DNA of 64,000 bases from Imbricaverruca yamaguchii (GCA_034440575.1 JAOTOL010001466.1:1-64000); one strand, 5' to 3'; counted from the stretch's first letter, positions 32,471 to 44,687 are shown. Program-made: numbers and translations. The notes: a model not told the origin generated them from the sequence alone.

Positions 32471-34487
32471 CTGGGGACATGGGAACGAGTAGTGTCTCAG
32501 ACCAGCTTCCAACCAGTGCTGGTCGGACGGAAACGACCATTTCCGGCTTCATGACTGTTTAATGGCGCAACGGGAATAGAGAAGCATCGCGACATAGTTC
32601 GAAGGTACACCAGAATCGGAAGGCAGTACGCGGCGCCAACTATGAAAGGCGTTAGAAGCGCCCTAAAGCCAAGAGCAAACGAGAAACAAATCTGAGCTAG
32701 TTCATAGCAAATCAGCATAGGTCTACCGAAACACATCTGGAGTTACAACTCAGGCCATGGTTAGTTCATCTATTATAGTGAGTCTTCCACTTCATACTAG
32801 CTGCCAACATTTCCGTGCGCCACCTCCGGTATGGCGCGTGCCGTACCTGTTCGGTGAGGAAGTGCGTCTCGATGAAGTCGCACATCTGCGGGTCGGCGTG
32901 CGAGTCGGCAATCTTGTGGACGTCCAGCAGCGACTGGTTGACGCTCTTCTCCAGCTGGAGAGCGGCCTGGACCGCCTCCAGTGGCGTGCCCCACTGGTCC
33001 TGGGCCGGCTTCATGATGGGCTGCAGAACCACGCGGCCACCGCGCTGGTTCTGGAAGGTCATCAGCTTCTGCGCGTGCTCGCGCTCCTCGTCGGACGCCT
33101 TCTTGAAGTAGTCGCGGAAGCCCGGGAAAGCCACGTCGTCCCGGTTGAAGTAGCTCGACTGAAGACACGAGTTGGTCATCTAGTAAGCAAATGCTGAGAT
33201 CGCCAGACAATGTTGCACAGCAGGTGCTGACGATGCATTCATGCATGTCAACATTTTTAGCCGTAGGCAAAACCAAAATAACAACAGGCTACCGACTCGC
33301 ATTGATGAAACGTATCGGGTTTAAGACATCTTTAAAAAAAATAAACACATTGTAATCCTGTTTTTAGCGCGACAATACTTGGAAGCACTATACACGATTT
33401 ATTTCTGCCCCACACAAAAAAAAACGGCTACAACCAGGGATGAACATTTCATCCATATTTCGTGGTTAGACATCTTTTTTATAAACAAAAATTGTAATCC
33501 TGTTTTTAGCGCGCAAGTTCACACAATGCTTGGAAGCACTACACAATATTTATTTCTGCCCAACACAAAATAACGGCCACAACCTGGGATGAACATTTCA
33601 TATCCATCTTAGTAACAACGTAGTCTAAAAGTAGACGAGGACATCGCTTCAATGGGTACCAATTAGTGCAAGGTGGAAGGGCACTCATTCGAGGTTAGCC
33701 AGACTGCATTGCATTGTCGCAACAATGGCATTTCTCCTCAACACAGCCGAAGATTCACCGGGCCAGGGGCGTGACTGGCACGGAGTGTGGTGGAGGTGCC
33801 ATCACCACAACCAATCGACTGGTTACACGGTAAGCGCATTTATTGAGCTTCTCTGTCTCCGGCCGGAAAGCCAAAGCAAGGCGTCACGATTTCACAGACC
33901 AGAAAGGAGTGAAATAACGTCCAAATCGATATACTTTTCCTTAGTCAGGTAACCAAAACATGACTATGTGCGAGTGTCGCAGACCTGACCGGCGGGGACC
34001 CGACCAACATTTCAGCAGTGCGCAAAGCTCCCTGGACAAGAACAAGCACGAACCATAATATCCTGTAGGTTGAACTGGGGTTGATAAAGAGTGCCACCCG
34101 GCACACCCAGAAGCGCACGGAGCGCCCGCGTCCCCCGCTTCCCACACCCTGGACCCGCCCCTGCGACGGTCGGGCGCTGCGGAGAAGCGGGCGCCCAGTG
34201 CGCGGCGAAGGTCACGCCACGCGCATCTGGCACACTGGTCGATCCGGCCGCCATTGCCGCCGCAGGGCATGGCTGGCGCCACGGCCACCCACGGAAAAAC
34301 ATCCGCTGATGCCTCACCATACGGCGATTCGCTGGGGTGTGTGGCCGAATAGTTTGGGCGTAGGGTCGGGGAGTCTCACCATGGACATGTAGGTGTAGCT
34401 GGCGAAAAGCTCCATGTTGATCTGCTTGTTAATGGCTGCCTCAGAGTCCTCATGGTAGTTTTGACGGCACTGACTGGTGGTCGCCAT
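32375..34487 (-). CDS. ferritin heavy chain, copy 2 (3 exons)
   Basis: Coding exons on the minus strand are 34487-34380, 33158-32847 and 32470-32375, giving 171 aa. Role and architecture match copy 1: a cytosolic H-type ferritin with E26, Y33, E61, H64, E106 and Q140 all present. Junctions are ATG|GTGAGA, TTCAG|TCGAGC, AACAG|GTACGG and CCAG|GTGGAG, phase 0. Differences include F27L, I34M, A37S, H78R, a changed loop ([12 protein letters not shown]), and a C-terminus of DCHLK in place of DRDLK. Substitutions cluster in the loop coded by mid exon 2. TATA box and IRE are conserved, so the gene looks functional and iron-regulated. Confidence 0.96.
32847..33158 (-). CDS. ferritin 2 exon 2
   Basis: Encodes residues 37-140 ([13 protein letters not shown] to THFLTEQ). 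Confidence 0.96.
33351..33610. repeat. tandem duplication in ferritin 2 intron 1
   Basis: Two copies of a block of about 137 bp: TTGTAATCCTGTTTTTAGCG to GGGATGAACATTTCAT occurs at about 33350 and again at about 33499. Copy 1 has a single version near 17948. Confidence 0.88.
34044..34290. other. conserved block in ferritin 2 intron 1
   Basis: Partner of 18640-18885. It lies only about 90 bp from exon 1 here, because the MITE is absent. Confidence 0.8.
34380..34487 (-). CDS. ferritin 2 exon 1
   Basis: Encodes residues 1-36 with the start codon at 34487-34485, ending YTYMSM. Confidence 0.95.
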
Positions 34488-34561
34488 GGTAACTGAAGTC
34501 TGGTGAGCAGGCTACTACTGACAAACCGGGCAAAGCTGGAAGAACGAACTGCAGCGGCGCG

Positions 34562-34597
34562 GACTATCCGTTCGTACACTGACGACGCGGAACAGTC
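34562..34597 (-). promoter_or_regulatory. iron-responsive element (IRE), ferritin 2
   Basis: Sequence and fold are the same as in copy 1: hexaloop CAGTGT (34581-34576), bulged C six bases upstream, flanking stems kept. The spacing to the TATA box (about 25 bp) is also conserved. Confidence 0.88.
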
Positions 34598-34621
34598 TGG
34601 GGAAGGCGCTGCGCCTGTGCC

Positions 34622-34628
34622 TTATATA
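34622..34628 (-). promoter_or_regulatory. TATA box, ferritin 2
   Basis: TATATAA on the minus strand in the context CCTTATATAAGGC, aligned with the TATA box of copy 1. Confidence 0.75.
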
Positions 34629-34890
34629 AGGTCGGTACCGTTACGTAAGCATCTGGCGTGCGATTCGTCAGCGAGTATCAGGACGTCCGGTGATTGGCCA
34701 GCTGGGCATGGATGTGACGCAAGCGGTGGAACTCTGGGGCTGGGTGGGAGGGTGAGGGTGACGATGCGGCGAACGTCGGGGTCGCTGGCTCCGTATCTTC
34801 ACGTCGATATCGACGCGGCAGACGAGTCTGCGGCAAGACTGCGTCGATGGGGTGGCATCGCGGGCGGCGCCAGGGGGCGGGGTAGGACGT

Positions 34891-35900
34891 CTAGCCCCAA
34901 GTCGACAAGGTGCAAATTTGGCCTATTGTCGTTCAATAAAAGACATGGACCAAGAACGACCTTCCCCCCATGCAATGCGAAGAGTGTTGGCGAAATTAAG
35001 TACTAAGTAAGTAAATTAGTAGCTTTCCGAGACCTCCTCCCCAGCTGGCCTCTAGCATTTTAGTTGAGGTAGTCCCTTATCACACAGTCAGCGGCCTTCC
35101 CCCACTGCTTTAGCATTACTGGGGAAGGGGGCAGAGTCTGGTTGGCTGGGCTGGGGATCCCGCAACCCTTAATGGTGGCACTCACCCAATCAAAATTCCA
35201 TTTTAGATGACAACGAGAGGATGCAGGAGGAGCACTGCAGGCATCCGCCCGACCTCGATTCCCCGCTCAACGAATTTTTGACTGTCAAAGGCACCCCCCG
35301 AGGAACCGTACCCTTCCATAATGCAAATTCCTGGTTCTGCCCCCGCCCGGAGTACTCGTCCTTATTCACTATCGTTTACGTTTACACGGTTTCCCTTACA
35401 ACCAGCGCGGCGCGGGGAAACACGATCTACCCCCGCGGCGGTTCAGCGCGACAACTTGGGCGACCTACATCAGCTGACCAGCGTCACGCTGATTAGAACC
35501 TGAGCACCTAAGCTGTTCGTGGCCTGTTGCCACGATTTCAGATTCGCATTCAGGATCTTTAGCGGTCATTTTGATTGTAGCACAGGCACAGGGCACTTTC
35601 AATTTTTTTGGGAGGCACTTTCTCATCAACTCGGTGTCAGATCTAGTACATGAACAAAAACGTCCCCGGAGGGAGGCCGAAGGCACCCCTCCAAGGAAAA
35701 ATGGGTTCAGCGGAGGAGGCAGGGTGTACTCGAGCTCACGGAAGCGGCACCTTTTCGTCTCAAACCCTCGATATTTTTTTTTTAAACGTCAGTTTGTTCG
35801 AAATGACATCTAGGGATAGACGACAGATTTCGCGAGTTGTAACTCCGTGTGGCTCGTGTTCTGAGTTCATTTGGTTGTCGAAAAGTGCCGAATGCTCTGT
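34891..35900. other. intergenic, possible transposon end
   Basis: No gene recognised. On the minus strand 35260-35350 reads GGGGCAGAACCAGGAATTTG and later GGGGGGTGCC, similar to words at 22907, 40560-40640 and 60150. These may be ends of one DNA-transposon family. Confidence 0.35.
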
Positions 35901-36417
35901 CTAATTGATGATTTAAAGACTTTAACATGTTGAATTTATGTGCTGTTCCGCAACCGCAGTGGTGTCGCAAATTGGTCTGCTTCTTCGTTTCCTGTGATGC
36001 CAGTGACTGGGCAGAGGGCACCGACAGAAATCGGACTTTCATGTCCATCAGATGAAGTATTCCAAGTATTTAATCAACAGAAAGATGGCAACAATGCGAA
36101 AAAGAAGGTGAAAGAAGTGAATGAAGGACAGATTTTGGGTCCAGACGAATGACATTTCGGATGGGGTGACAGAGCCTCTGTTGCGAACGCAACGGATACC
36201 AATGAGGATGGCGTGAAATTGGACGATGCAAATTGAGGTTCGGTCTGGCAAACAATGCCATTTTGTGCGTATTTCCAAAACAATGGCATTTTATGCGAGG
36301 TCGGCATCTTTAGACCAGTCGGGACAAACAGCAGGAACATGGCGATAACGAGACCGAGGGTGGTGGAATTTTTGTTTGACATATTCTGGAAGCTTACCAA
36401 GTGTCTGTTTCATTTTT

Positions 36418-36466
36418 TTTTTCGCAGAGCTAATTGAGGAATTCCTGCTTCGGCTTCTAAAGGAAT
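36418..36466 (+). other. isolated splice-acceptor-like site with short frame
   Basis: A long T tract ending TTTTTTCGCAG is followed by a frame reading LIEEFLLRLLKE and a stop. It could be a last exon of an unrecognised gene, but no partner exon with matching phase was found upstream. Confidence 0.2.
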
Positions 36467-37261
36467 GATTGGAGTGCTGATCATTGACCGAGTGCTATGT
36501 GGATTCATTTATTTTGAACGATGTCCTAATTCCAAAGGTGGTGCCGGCACCAGCATAAATTCATACTCAATGATGGGGAGGACTAACGGTTTGTGCAATC
36601 GTAGAAGGGTATGTCTATCGACACCAAATGATGTAGCAGTAAAGCAGCAAAGTAGATTTAGTCGCTGAAAAATTTATTTTGGACGTGTTTCATGTATTTA
36701 TGCATAGAAAGTCTACAAACAAAAATAACATCAAGAAATTTAAAGGATTTTACGAAATGCATATTATTGATTCCGAAGTGAAGCGGTGCTTCTGAATTTG
36801 GGCAGGGAGTCGATTAAAAAAAAATGTTGCAGATTTGTGAGCCGAGAAACCCGTATTTTAGGGATCAGACGTATAGTTGGCCACGTGCGTTGTTTAGTCG
36901 AATAACAATTATTGCAATTTTCTTGAGCACCAAGATGCTCTGTCATTCACAAAATAGAATATGATAAAATAGCATGCACGTCTGTTGAAAAGGTCGCTAA
37001 TGATACTAAATAATTCTGGCAATATGCAGCACCTTTATGACGAGTTTTGCATATAATGTGCATTGTGGATGGTTATTCAGTACTTGGAGTGGAACGGGCG
37101 AATACCAGGTAAGAAACCCATTAAATAGTGTGTTAAATCTCCTATGAAGCCTAATTGATGAATTGTAAAATGTAATGTAGGCTTGTAAAGCACGTCATAA
37201 GCTTTGCTGATATATCAAAACAATGTGATGGTGTTTTCGTGTTTGTTGTAATTAAGTCTGA

Positions 37262-37516
37262 TGTCTGGTTCTAGCAGAATAAGATCCTGCAAGATAAATT
37301 GTTGCGTCCTCGTCGAAAATCACATTGAATTGGAGATATAAGAGCATTTGTTCAATATTTTCATAACCATGCATTCAGGAGGTTTTTCAAAGCCACTAGT
37401 GGGGATAATGGGCCGAAAATGACTGGTGATACTATGATCTATTCCGGATTTTGGGATGGAGATTATGAGGGCTTTTCCAGTCATCGGGAAAGACATGAGT
37501 TGGTCACACTAAATTA
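37262..37516 (+). pseudogene. unrecognised reading frame with one internal stop
   Basis: The frame is interrupted by one TGA (near 37325) and ends at TAA 37514-37516. Its composition is protein-like (rich in D, G, F, Y), unlike the simple-sequence frames elsewhere. It converges on and overlaps the next minus-strand frame by about 8 bp, a spacing common in compact viral genomes. No family is recognised. Confidence 0.3.
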
Positions 37517-37918
37517 AACATTTGTAGGATCCAATGCTTGGTATATTTACGTACATGTCGGAAAAAGAGCCATGTAAGTTGTCGGACACTATTGAAGCGT
37601 CGCCGGCGGAGGGAATGACATCAAATGGGAACGGCACACCCCAATTCTGCATTTGAAAGTTAGCATTGTATGTTTCATTGTTGCCAGAATCAAATTTTTT
37701 TGCGAAATGGGTCTGAAAAGTGCTCTGCGCATTTTCGATGTAACCATGTCTGTAGTTGTCATTGGAGCTATTGTGAGCCATGCTATCAGCTAAGGTCCAA
37801 ACTACTATTTGTTGTTTGGTAATGAGAATGACATTTTGGATTATGAGAGCGATTAATATGGGTAGCGTAAGGCCAAGCAGCGGATTAGGTTGATATTTCA
37901 GTTGGAAGCGTTTGGAAA
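37509..37918 (-). pseudogene. unrecognised membrane-anchored protein frame, possibly viral
   Basis: The frame is open from about 37918 (after a TAG) to the stop at 37509-37511. Near the N-terminus is a membrane-spanning segment of about 20 residues (LLGLTLPILIALIIQNVILI), followed by a hydrophilic Asn-rich domain and a C-terminal strand-like GSFSDMYVNIP. The only Met sits after the hydrophobic part (37781), so the start is lost or non-Met. Anchor plus short ectodomain loosely recalls the small envelope proteins of nimaviruses, which are known as endogenous copies in crustaceans. This link is inference only. Confidence 0.3.
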
Positions 37919-38326
37919 GCTACTTTTTGTAAATTGATGCCCATGAAGGACGCTAAGCATGACGTATAATGTGGGGTGTTTTTGCTCGTTCATACAGCCC
38001 CGATTAATTACATTTTGTAGATCTGGATGTCGTAAACATTTGCTAAATGACCTCTGTCTAGTTGCAATAGCTTGGGCTACTTTTGGGCAACTCCAAGCCA
38101 CTGGTGTTCGTTTTGGGTAAGGTTTTGTTAGTGGAATTGCCGTAGATGATGTTGCTAAAAGTGCATCGGTCCGTATGTTGATGTTTTGGACAGGATAAAT
38201 GTCTTTGGTGTGTTGTATATATACATGAATGTTCCTGAAATTTGACCTAATCGGCTTTTTATATTTTTTTTCAGCGAGAGATGAAACTCGGTGTGATATC
38301 GTCCGCTGTTGAAAAGTGGGTATCAA
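37898..38326 (-). CDS. unrecognised 142-aa reading frame
   Basis: A 142-aa frame with unbiased composition lies next to and partly overlaps the preceding minus-strand frame in another phase. It has no signal peptide, membrane segment or known motif. It may be a third gene of the same foreign segment, or chance. Confidence 0.25.
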   Translation of the reverse strand: MIPTFQQRTISHRVSSLAEKKYKKPIRSNFRNIHVYIQHTKDIYPVQNINIRTDALLATSSTAIPLTKPYPKRTPVAWSCPKVAQAIATRQRSFSKCLRHPDLQNVINRGCMNEQKHPTLYVMLSVLHGHQFTKSSFPNASN

Positions 38327-38339
38327 TTTAATGAGAGAA

Positions 38340-38920
38340 TGATCACTATCATGACTGTCTGTGCCTATAGTCCAATCAAAAAAATTTGCCAGAGCTGGAG
38401 AACAAATTTATAAGTCAATGGCGGTTTCTGTGCTATGCCCTACATAGTATAATTTGTGTGTGTGAGTGTGTACAATCATTTTGAGATGCAGTGTTATACC
38501 ACCATTGCTATGTGGTCCTGGGGTCTCGTAGCGGTACAGTACAAATTTGAAAAGATTGAAATCATCGGTGGGCAAAAAAAAACAAGCCTTAAGTGTAATG
38601 CAAATTGGAATAATTATGCTTAAATATATTCATTTCTGCCCATTTTGATTTTACGCAACAGGAAAGTCACTGAAGAACATACGCACTTCAGAAACTAAGA
38701 ATTAATGTTTGTCTACACCTTTAAGCGCATGCATCCATTGTGCACACATTTCAGTGCGAATCCACCCTTGAAGCTCAGGTTGATATGTGGCTGTGCACGG
38801 GCACGGGGGACACCTGTGGACCCGTCAGAACCGACCGGACGATCGGTGGCCTTGGCGAGGTCATGACTGCCGGCTGCGGCCATAGCCTCGGGGTGTGTCC
38901 GCCGGCTGGCAGGAGCCGAC
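38340..38920. other. intergenic, no gene recognised
   Basis: AT-rich with a short TG run at 38455-38475. Nothing else is recognised. Confidence 0.4.
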
Positions 38921-38924
38921 CGGG

Positions 38925-39140
38925 TCACGTGAGTGCCAGTGGTGAGGTGACCGGGTCTTTATATCTGAGATATTTGGCGGGCTTGCACCAGGTGGAGTCG
39001 GGATGGGGTGTTTCGCCGCACTTGGTGCATCGGGCCGGCTGGCGGCATGTCTTACTGTCCTGACCGAGGTGCTGGCAGTTAAAACAGCTCATGGTTCTCT
39101 CAGGTATCGGGTAGGCATGAACGTTGGGAACTTTGATATA
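38925..39140 (-). pseudogene. LINE ORF1 (gag-like) zinc-knuckle fragment, jockey type
   Basis: On the minus strand one frame reads VPNVHAYPIPERTMSCFNCQ, then two knuckles: CFNC...KTC and CTKCGETPHPDSTWC, with RQPARCTKCGE between. In jockey-like ORF1 proteins the sequence Y-I-P-N-P-x-R-C-F-x-C leads into CCHC knuckles. The first knuckle has Gln where His is expected, and the surrounding frame breaks up, so this is a decayed fragment. Confidence 0.7.
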
Positions 39141-41635
39141 ATTCCTGCGAAATCTGGGTGGTTTTCAATTGAAGAAGAGAAACTATGGACCAGCAAAATA
39201 ACTTCGATAACCGTGGTGATGCTGCACCCGTTGGTACAGCTGCGCATAAGCCACAGACGTGCACTTGTCTGCAACAGCAATTGGCCATTGGCAAAAAGTA
39301 AAGCAGTGTCCGCTGACGTAGTGCCTTAGATTGACCGAAACGCCAGAGTTTCATGGTAAAATCCAACAATATTTGGACTCGAGAGGAGTGGGACTTCAAA
39401 GAGGTAGTAACTCCACATATGGTGTCTCCTCAATCGCCCTGTAAGCTGGAGCTCTCCTCTCGTCCGAAATAAGTTCTGATTAAAACACACTGCCAAAGGA
39501 GCATTCCATATATTTTGCCACCAGTCACCACCAATTCTAGCATTGCTAATAAACCCGAATATACGGATTCGCAGGATTCGAATATATTTTCGCCTTGCGA
39601 ATGTTCGAATCATGAAAATTAGGATTTGAACCCTGATAATCAGGATTCGAATCCTAAAAACAACAGGTGAATCCAGCAAGTCATCATTTTAATATAGAAA
39701 TAAACGTGTCGAAATAATTCCTGCCCTGGATACATTCCTCATCGGCCCGGGCCATCTTCGTCAGCTTCTGGTCCCCGCTCGTCGGCAGAAAGACATCCAG
39801 ATCGGTCCGGGCTTCTCATCGGTCACCCGTAGACCCCCTGAGACGCACACTTTCTGTGTGATTCGTCACGACCATGTTGAAACACTTGTTCAACGGTTCG
39901 CTTTGGTCCGTTCGGGGTCAAAGGGCGCACAGGGCGATGGCCGTACGCCATTCCCCCTGGATCTACCACTGGTCTTACAACTCACAAAATAACGCACTTT
40001 AGACATATAAGCTATCGCACGCACTCGGCGCACAAAGCTCGTGACCGGACAGAGATAATATCACGCACTACAGCACGCAGATAAGAGACAATCACATGCC
40101 CACAGGCAGCGACACGTACTCGGAACACGAGACGCAAGACAGCCAAGCGCAGTTCTTTCCGACAAAAACGGCGTATCTCGAGCATCGCCCTCATCATCAC
40201 ATGAGATATCAGGCCTGGGAAAAAGCCGGACAAAACTAGCTTTGTCTGAGTGAGTGGTCGGAACCGGCTAAAACCGAACAAAATTCAATTTACTGCCGTT
40301 CATATTTAAATGGTCTTGCATGCAGTCAATATATGAGGTATTTGCAGGTTAATCAGTAATAATAATACCACTACGAAGTCACCCGATATTTCGGGTCATG
40401 CACTCAATACATATCTGCCTAGTGCGAATGGCGAATCCAGAGAGCAAATAGACATGCCCCCTCTTCCGTCGGAGGTGTGGCGCAAGTCCAGAACGCTGGA
40501 GTGCACCCCTACCACTCCCGTCCCGCTCAACAAGTTGTCAGCTGATGGCACTCCTCGGGGTAGAAAAGGTGCCCCTCCGGACAACTAGCGCCCCTTGAGA
40601 CAAAGTGCCCCCACCATCACATTCCTGGATCCGCTCCTGCATAGTACCACCAAACCACATTGTCGCGGGACTGTGGAAGGAGTAGGGGAGCGAGCGAAGC
40701 GAGTAATTCTTACAGACGAGACCAATTCGGCCTCGATCTAATTTGCTTGCTTGGAATGGTTTCAAATTTATCTCTTGATTCGGGACACTGATTATGTAAA
40801 GATAGATGTCGAAAGGCTTGTCGTGAAATGATGCATTGATTAGGTCATGCTATAATGAACAAGATTTCAAGAGTCGGAGGTATCAGGCAACATTTTCAAA
40901 ATCGTGAGGAAGAAGACGGAGGTGGAAAGGAAACAAGGAGGAACAACGAACATTCGATCGGCTATATCACAATTTTGAACTAGGAAACTAGGGACCAATT
41001 TTCGCCCGAACCCTACCTATGGGACGAACCCTACCCAGGCCGTCCCGACTTTACCCGACTGGGGGCCAGATGATCTGAAGCTATTAAAGTGCCCTTGTGA
41101 AGCCCCAGCTTTGCCCTTGTAAAATGCCAAAATGATTATTTTTCCCTGAATTGGCTTAAACCAGCATTTGGCCCCCGATTACTTTTGCCATCTTGCATGT
41201 TACTATCTAAATCTAAGAATATTGTATGGCATGATTTTTCATAAACAAACCCAGCGGTTCAGATTCGACAGACTAATTTAACTCCCCCTTCAACTAGCCA
41301 GGTTTTCCGATCGACCCCCCAGTCATCTCACAATTATATTATTTCATTATCTTCATTCGTGCGCCGAGTGGCAACAACATGGAATTGTCTGTAGCCTGAT
41401 GTGGGAGAGGAACCTTCCGTGAGACGAAATGTACAACCCTCAATCTCACGCAATGTCTAAAACCCAGGAGCACTTAAGAGCCATTCTTCGTTGTATTAGA
41501 GGAACCTTCCACGCAGTATTTATTCTTCTCAAAAATACGTTTTTCTACAATACTCAGATGCCCGGTAGCCACCTTTCGTGCTTCCATGTTTTCGAAATGT
41601 GCATTGCGTTATCTCAGTCATCAAGTGCGCGTGGA
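39141..41635. other. intergenic, no gene; transposon-like words
   Basis: 39540-39665 has repeats of GGATTCGAAT. 40430-40660 read on the minus strand has GGAGCGGATCCAGGAATGTG and GGGGGCACTTTG, like other putative transposon ends here. No exon recognised. Confidence 0.35.
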
Positions 41636-42100
41636 GCAGGATGAAATATACCACTTCCTGAAGACTGAATCAACATCCTTCCCAAGGAAGTTAGTCGGCA
41701 TCCTACTTCTTGATGCGTGCTTACGAAGTCTTCGTGCATCGCTGCTACTAGCATCCCGTGCATAAGAATCGTGTCTATGCTCACCATAATGAACTACAAT
41801 GCACGATCATCTCGCAAAGCAATGCCAGGTAGAGGGAGGGATTGCATATGCTGTAGTCTGCTATACAATACCAGTTTGCAGGAGAGGTACTTTTATCATT
41901 ATCTCGTATACAGGTATTCCTAAATTAGGCGTCTCAAAACAGACGCCAATTTAGCCTGATGTGTTGGCTCAAAATTGAGTTTGATGGGCGTAAAAGTATC
42001 TCAAATGACATTCACTTCTTGAAAAATGTCGAAACCCCACACTCATTTCGTGTTCTCACACCCAACGGAAAACCATTCTTTTAACACTCACTGCATCATG
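41636..42100 (+). repeat. dispersed TCGACATC element, near full length
   Basis: It starts with GATGAAATATACCACTTCC, then GAATCAACATCCTTCCC and CTACTTCTTGATGCGTGC. A middle follows with GGATTGCATATGCTGTAGTC, AATACCAGTTTGCAGGAG and ATTCCTAAATTAGGCGTCTC. The 3' end has ATGTCGAAACCCC, TCTCACACCCAACGG and CATTCTTTTAACAC. The whole order is shared with 50729-51215. There is no terminal inverted repeat or poly(A). Confidence 0.75.
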
Positions 42101-42777
42101 CTTTCTTTGTCATCGTCTTCGATGACTGAAAACCCATTTGATGGAGAGCTCCGACATACATTGATATATGATATGATAAAACTCGCATAAATAAAGAATG
42201 CCTAATATAAACACAAATTATTAGCAGAGGCGCACTCAGGCGCTTACAAACTGGCGGAACACATTGTATGACCTGCTTCTCTGGAACAGACAGATACTTG
42301 AAGTAGTTTCTATGGAATTGCTATATAAGAGTCGATGTATTGTTATGCATCCATTTATCGATTTAGTACATGGATCAGACTATGTATGTTGCATTGAACT
42401 TGCAATTTTAACGCGTTTAGTATTTGGCTTTTACTAATAGCACCAAGGGCGATGGCGAAAATACATAAACTTTTATTTAAGAAAATAATCCATTTTGCTA
42501 TCCTTGGAACCGCCTATTATTTTTTGCTTGTAAACTATAAATATCTGAAGTACCTTTACATTACAGACCGAATCATGTTTACTCTGTAAACGTCGGTTTG
42601 TGAACATTACTAAATTTAGGGCCCAAAATGCCCCTAATATTACGTTTTTCTCTCCTGACACTCATTTAAAAATAAGGATTTCTTGGCTTCAGTAATGTGA
42701 TTCTTATCGAGGCGAATCGCACGGCGTTTTTCTGCATCAAAATCAGGCCGGCAGTTCCGAAATCTTCAGGGGTGGGC
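42101..42777. other. intergenic, no gene recognised
   Basis: AT-rich; nothing recognised. Confidence 0.4.
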
Positions 42778-42795
42778 GGGTGGAGGTGGTTATTG

Positions 42796-42950
42796 TTTTC
42801 ATTTTTACATGTCTACTGTTGAGTCATGTAGCGTCGCCAATCTTTCAAGCCGATTGGTCGCGGGCGAAGAGTAGGGCAGGCAAGATTCGAACCCACACTC
42901 TTTCGATTGCGAGACGGACAGCTTACCCCTAGACTACTCGTCTCGTGCCC
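42796..42950 (-). mobile_element. tRNA-derived SINE, family 2
   Basis: The minus strand has GACGAGTAGTCTAGGGGTAA (box A) and GGGTTCGAATCTTGCC (box B) with the shared body CCAATCGGCTTGAAAG. Flanks GGGTGGAGGTGGTTATT (left) and GGGTGAAGGTGGGGGTATT (right) look like an aged target-site duplication. Confidence 0.85.
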
Positions 42951-42969
42951 GGGTGAAGGTGGGGGTATT

Positions 42970-44685
42970 CACCTCTCACGCACGCTACCGTAATACCGGA
43001 CAGCTCACACGAGATACGCTCATCCCTGGGTTGGTAGCGTTCCTGCTGCGTACCATACCAGTTCTCATCCAGTAGTCTTTTGAATGCAGGTACGGAAGCA
43101 GCAGTGGCAACACCCAAAAAGGAACCCCATTTGGACATAGCCCAGTAATTGTTTCGTCTTATTCTGAAGCATTTTATTTTTTGCTATTATCATGTTACCT
43201 ATGCTCCTTGCTGATATAAAATAGACATGGAGGCGAAAGATCAACTTTGATCGAAGCGCCCTAAAGCCCAAATAACCAGCAATGCGAAATAGGCACGTGC
43301 ATCCATTCTCCCTGCTCCCTTTCTTGCCAGCTATTAAGCAACTTGGGGATATAGATCTCTTCAAATGCGATGGTTGATCGGGGGTTCGGACACAACGTAT
43401 GTCCTCCGACCGGCAGAATAGCCAATCTGACAGGAAACGGCACCTGAGGTTGGAGTTCCCCTTATTTGCTTTGTTCATTCGTGATATTTTTCAGAATGTT
43501 TTTTCTTCTAGAAATCAAAATTTTGTCAGACATTTTTCTGATTTCTGTCGTTTTCGGTCCCTCCGGTCTACGTCCTCTCTGAGATCTGACACATCAAAGC
43601 CTGGTTGTTTCCCCATTGCTTTGTGTCACATTAGTCGCAATGCACAATTAACTATCAGGCACGACTGTCTAGACTTCACCTATACAGGTAGGGCAGATAT
43701 AATATCAAGCAGAAGCATGGCCGATACTTATATATATATATGTACATATATATTATATTTTACAATGGCAAATACACTTATAAATAGCATGCTTCCTCAG
43801 CACACAAACAGTGCATGTTAACTGAATTTGAGAATTGCCCACTTTTGTGATGAACGCGGTCAACACTAGCTTTGCCCGGCAGGCTTTAGCCGTTATTAAA
43901 ATCGATGAAAACCACCTGTTGAACAAAAGTTGTCAACTCTGCCAGAAACGGCAAATTTTGACGACTAATCGCCAAGATCGAGACTTCAAAAAGCCGGTAC
44001 CAAATTAGAGCAGTACATGAAAACTACTGACCGGCACAAACAAATAGGCGAATAAATTGTTCGCAACCTCGGCGATGTCAATGATATGTGCATATATTAT
44101 CACAAGCAACTGGAGTGCAACACAACTCTAATACAGCATCAGTGACTAGAGATGATGCAACTCGTCCAAAAATGGCGGGAAGAAAAACACTACACACATA
44201 CCAGCAATGCACCGGACTGAGATGCCAGAAACACCGCGCAAAAAAGCACGAATGGTGATGTTGCATACATCGATACAATGCTTGATACAAATACCAAATG
44301 ACTGAAAGTTTAAACTTAACAATGAATATGGAAATGTAGATAAGCACATCCAATTAACATTCCGAAATCAGTCTCATTTTGCACCAAGCGGCGAACCCGG
44401 TTTGACCAACACCTATAGCTGAGCGTCAGGTAGATATAGCGCCCCTTAGCAAAGGCATACACAATTCTAACGGCAGCATGCTACTGCACCCGGTGACGAT
44501 ATAACCGCTCCCTGACGGATTACCTGAATCATCCACCACAATCGGAATGGTCACACTGCATATCGCCATGAAAAATCCGCACAAGCTTATGAAAGCAGCA
44601 CGCGGGTCGGCCACAGCTGCCTGAAATCTTGGTGATGTCCTAGTTGTGTGCAGCAGAAATGGCGTCCGAATGACGGATACGCAGA
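42970..44685. other. intergenic, no gene recognised
   Basis: Contains a TA-rich run at 43727-43757. Small frames show no recognised motif. Confidence 0.4.
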
Positions 44686-44687
44686 CG

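Larger units (their letters stand above)
31905..34890. repeat. segmental duplication, ferritin copy 2
   Basis: Collinear with 16325-19800. It lacks the LINE-like tail and the MITE of copy 1, but intron 1 carries a tandem duplication (33351-33610). Confidence 0.9.

Noticed and set aside
36074..36400. Secreted protein with a signal-peptide-like start (minus strand)
   Set aside because: All three minus frames are open over this stretch, there is no homology, and the hydrophobic start alone is weak evidence.
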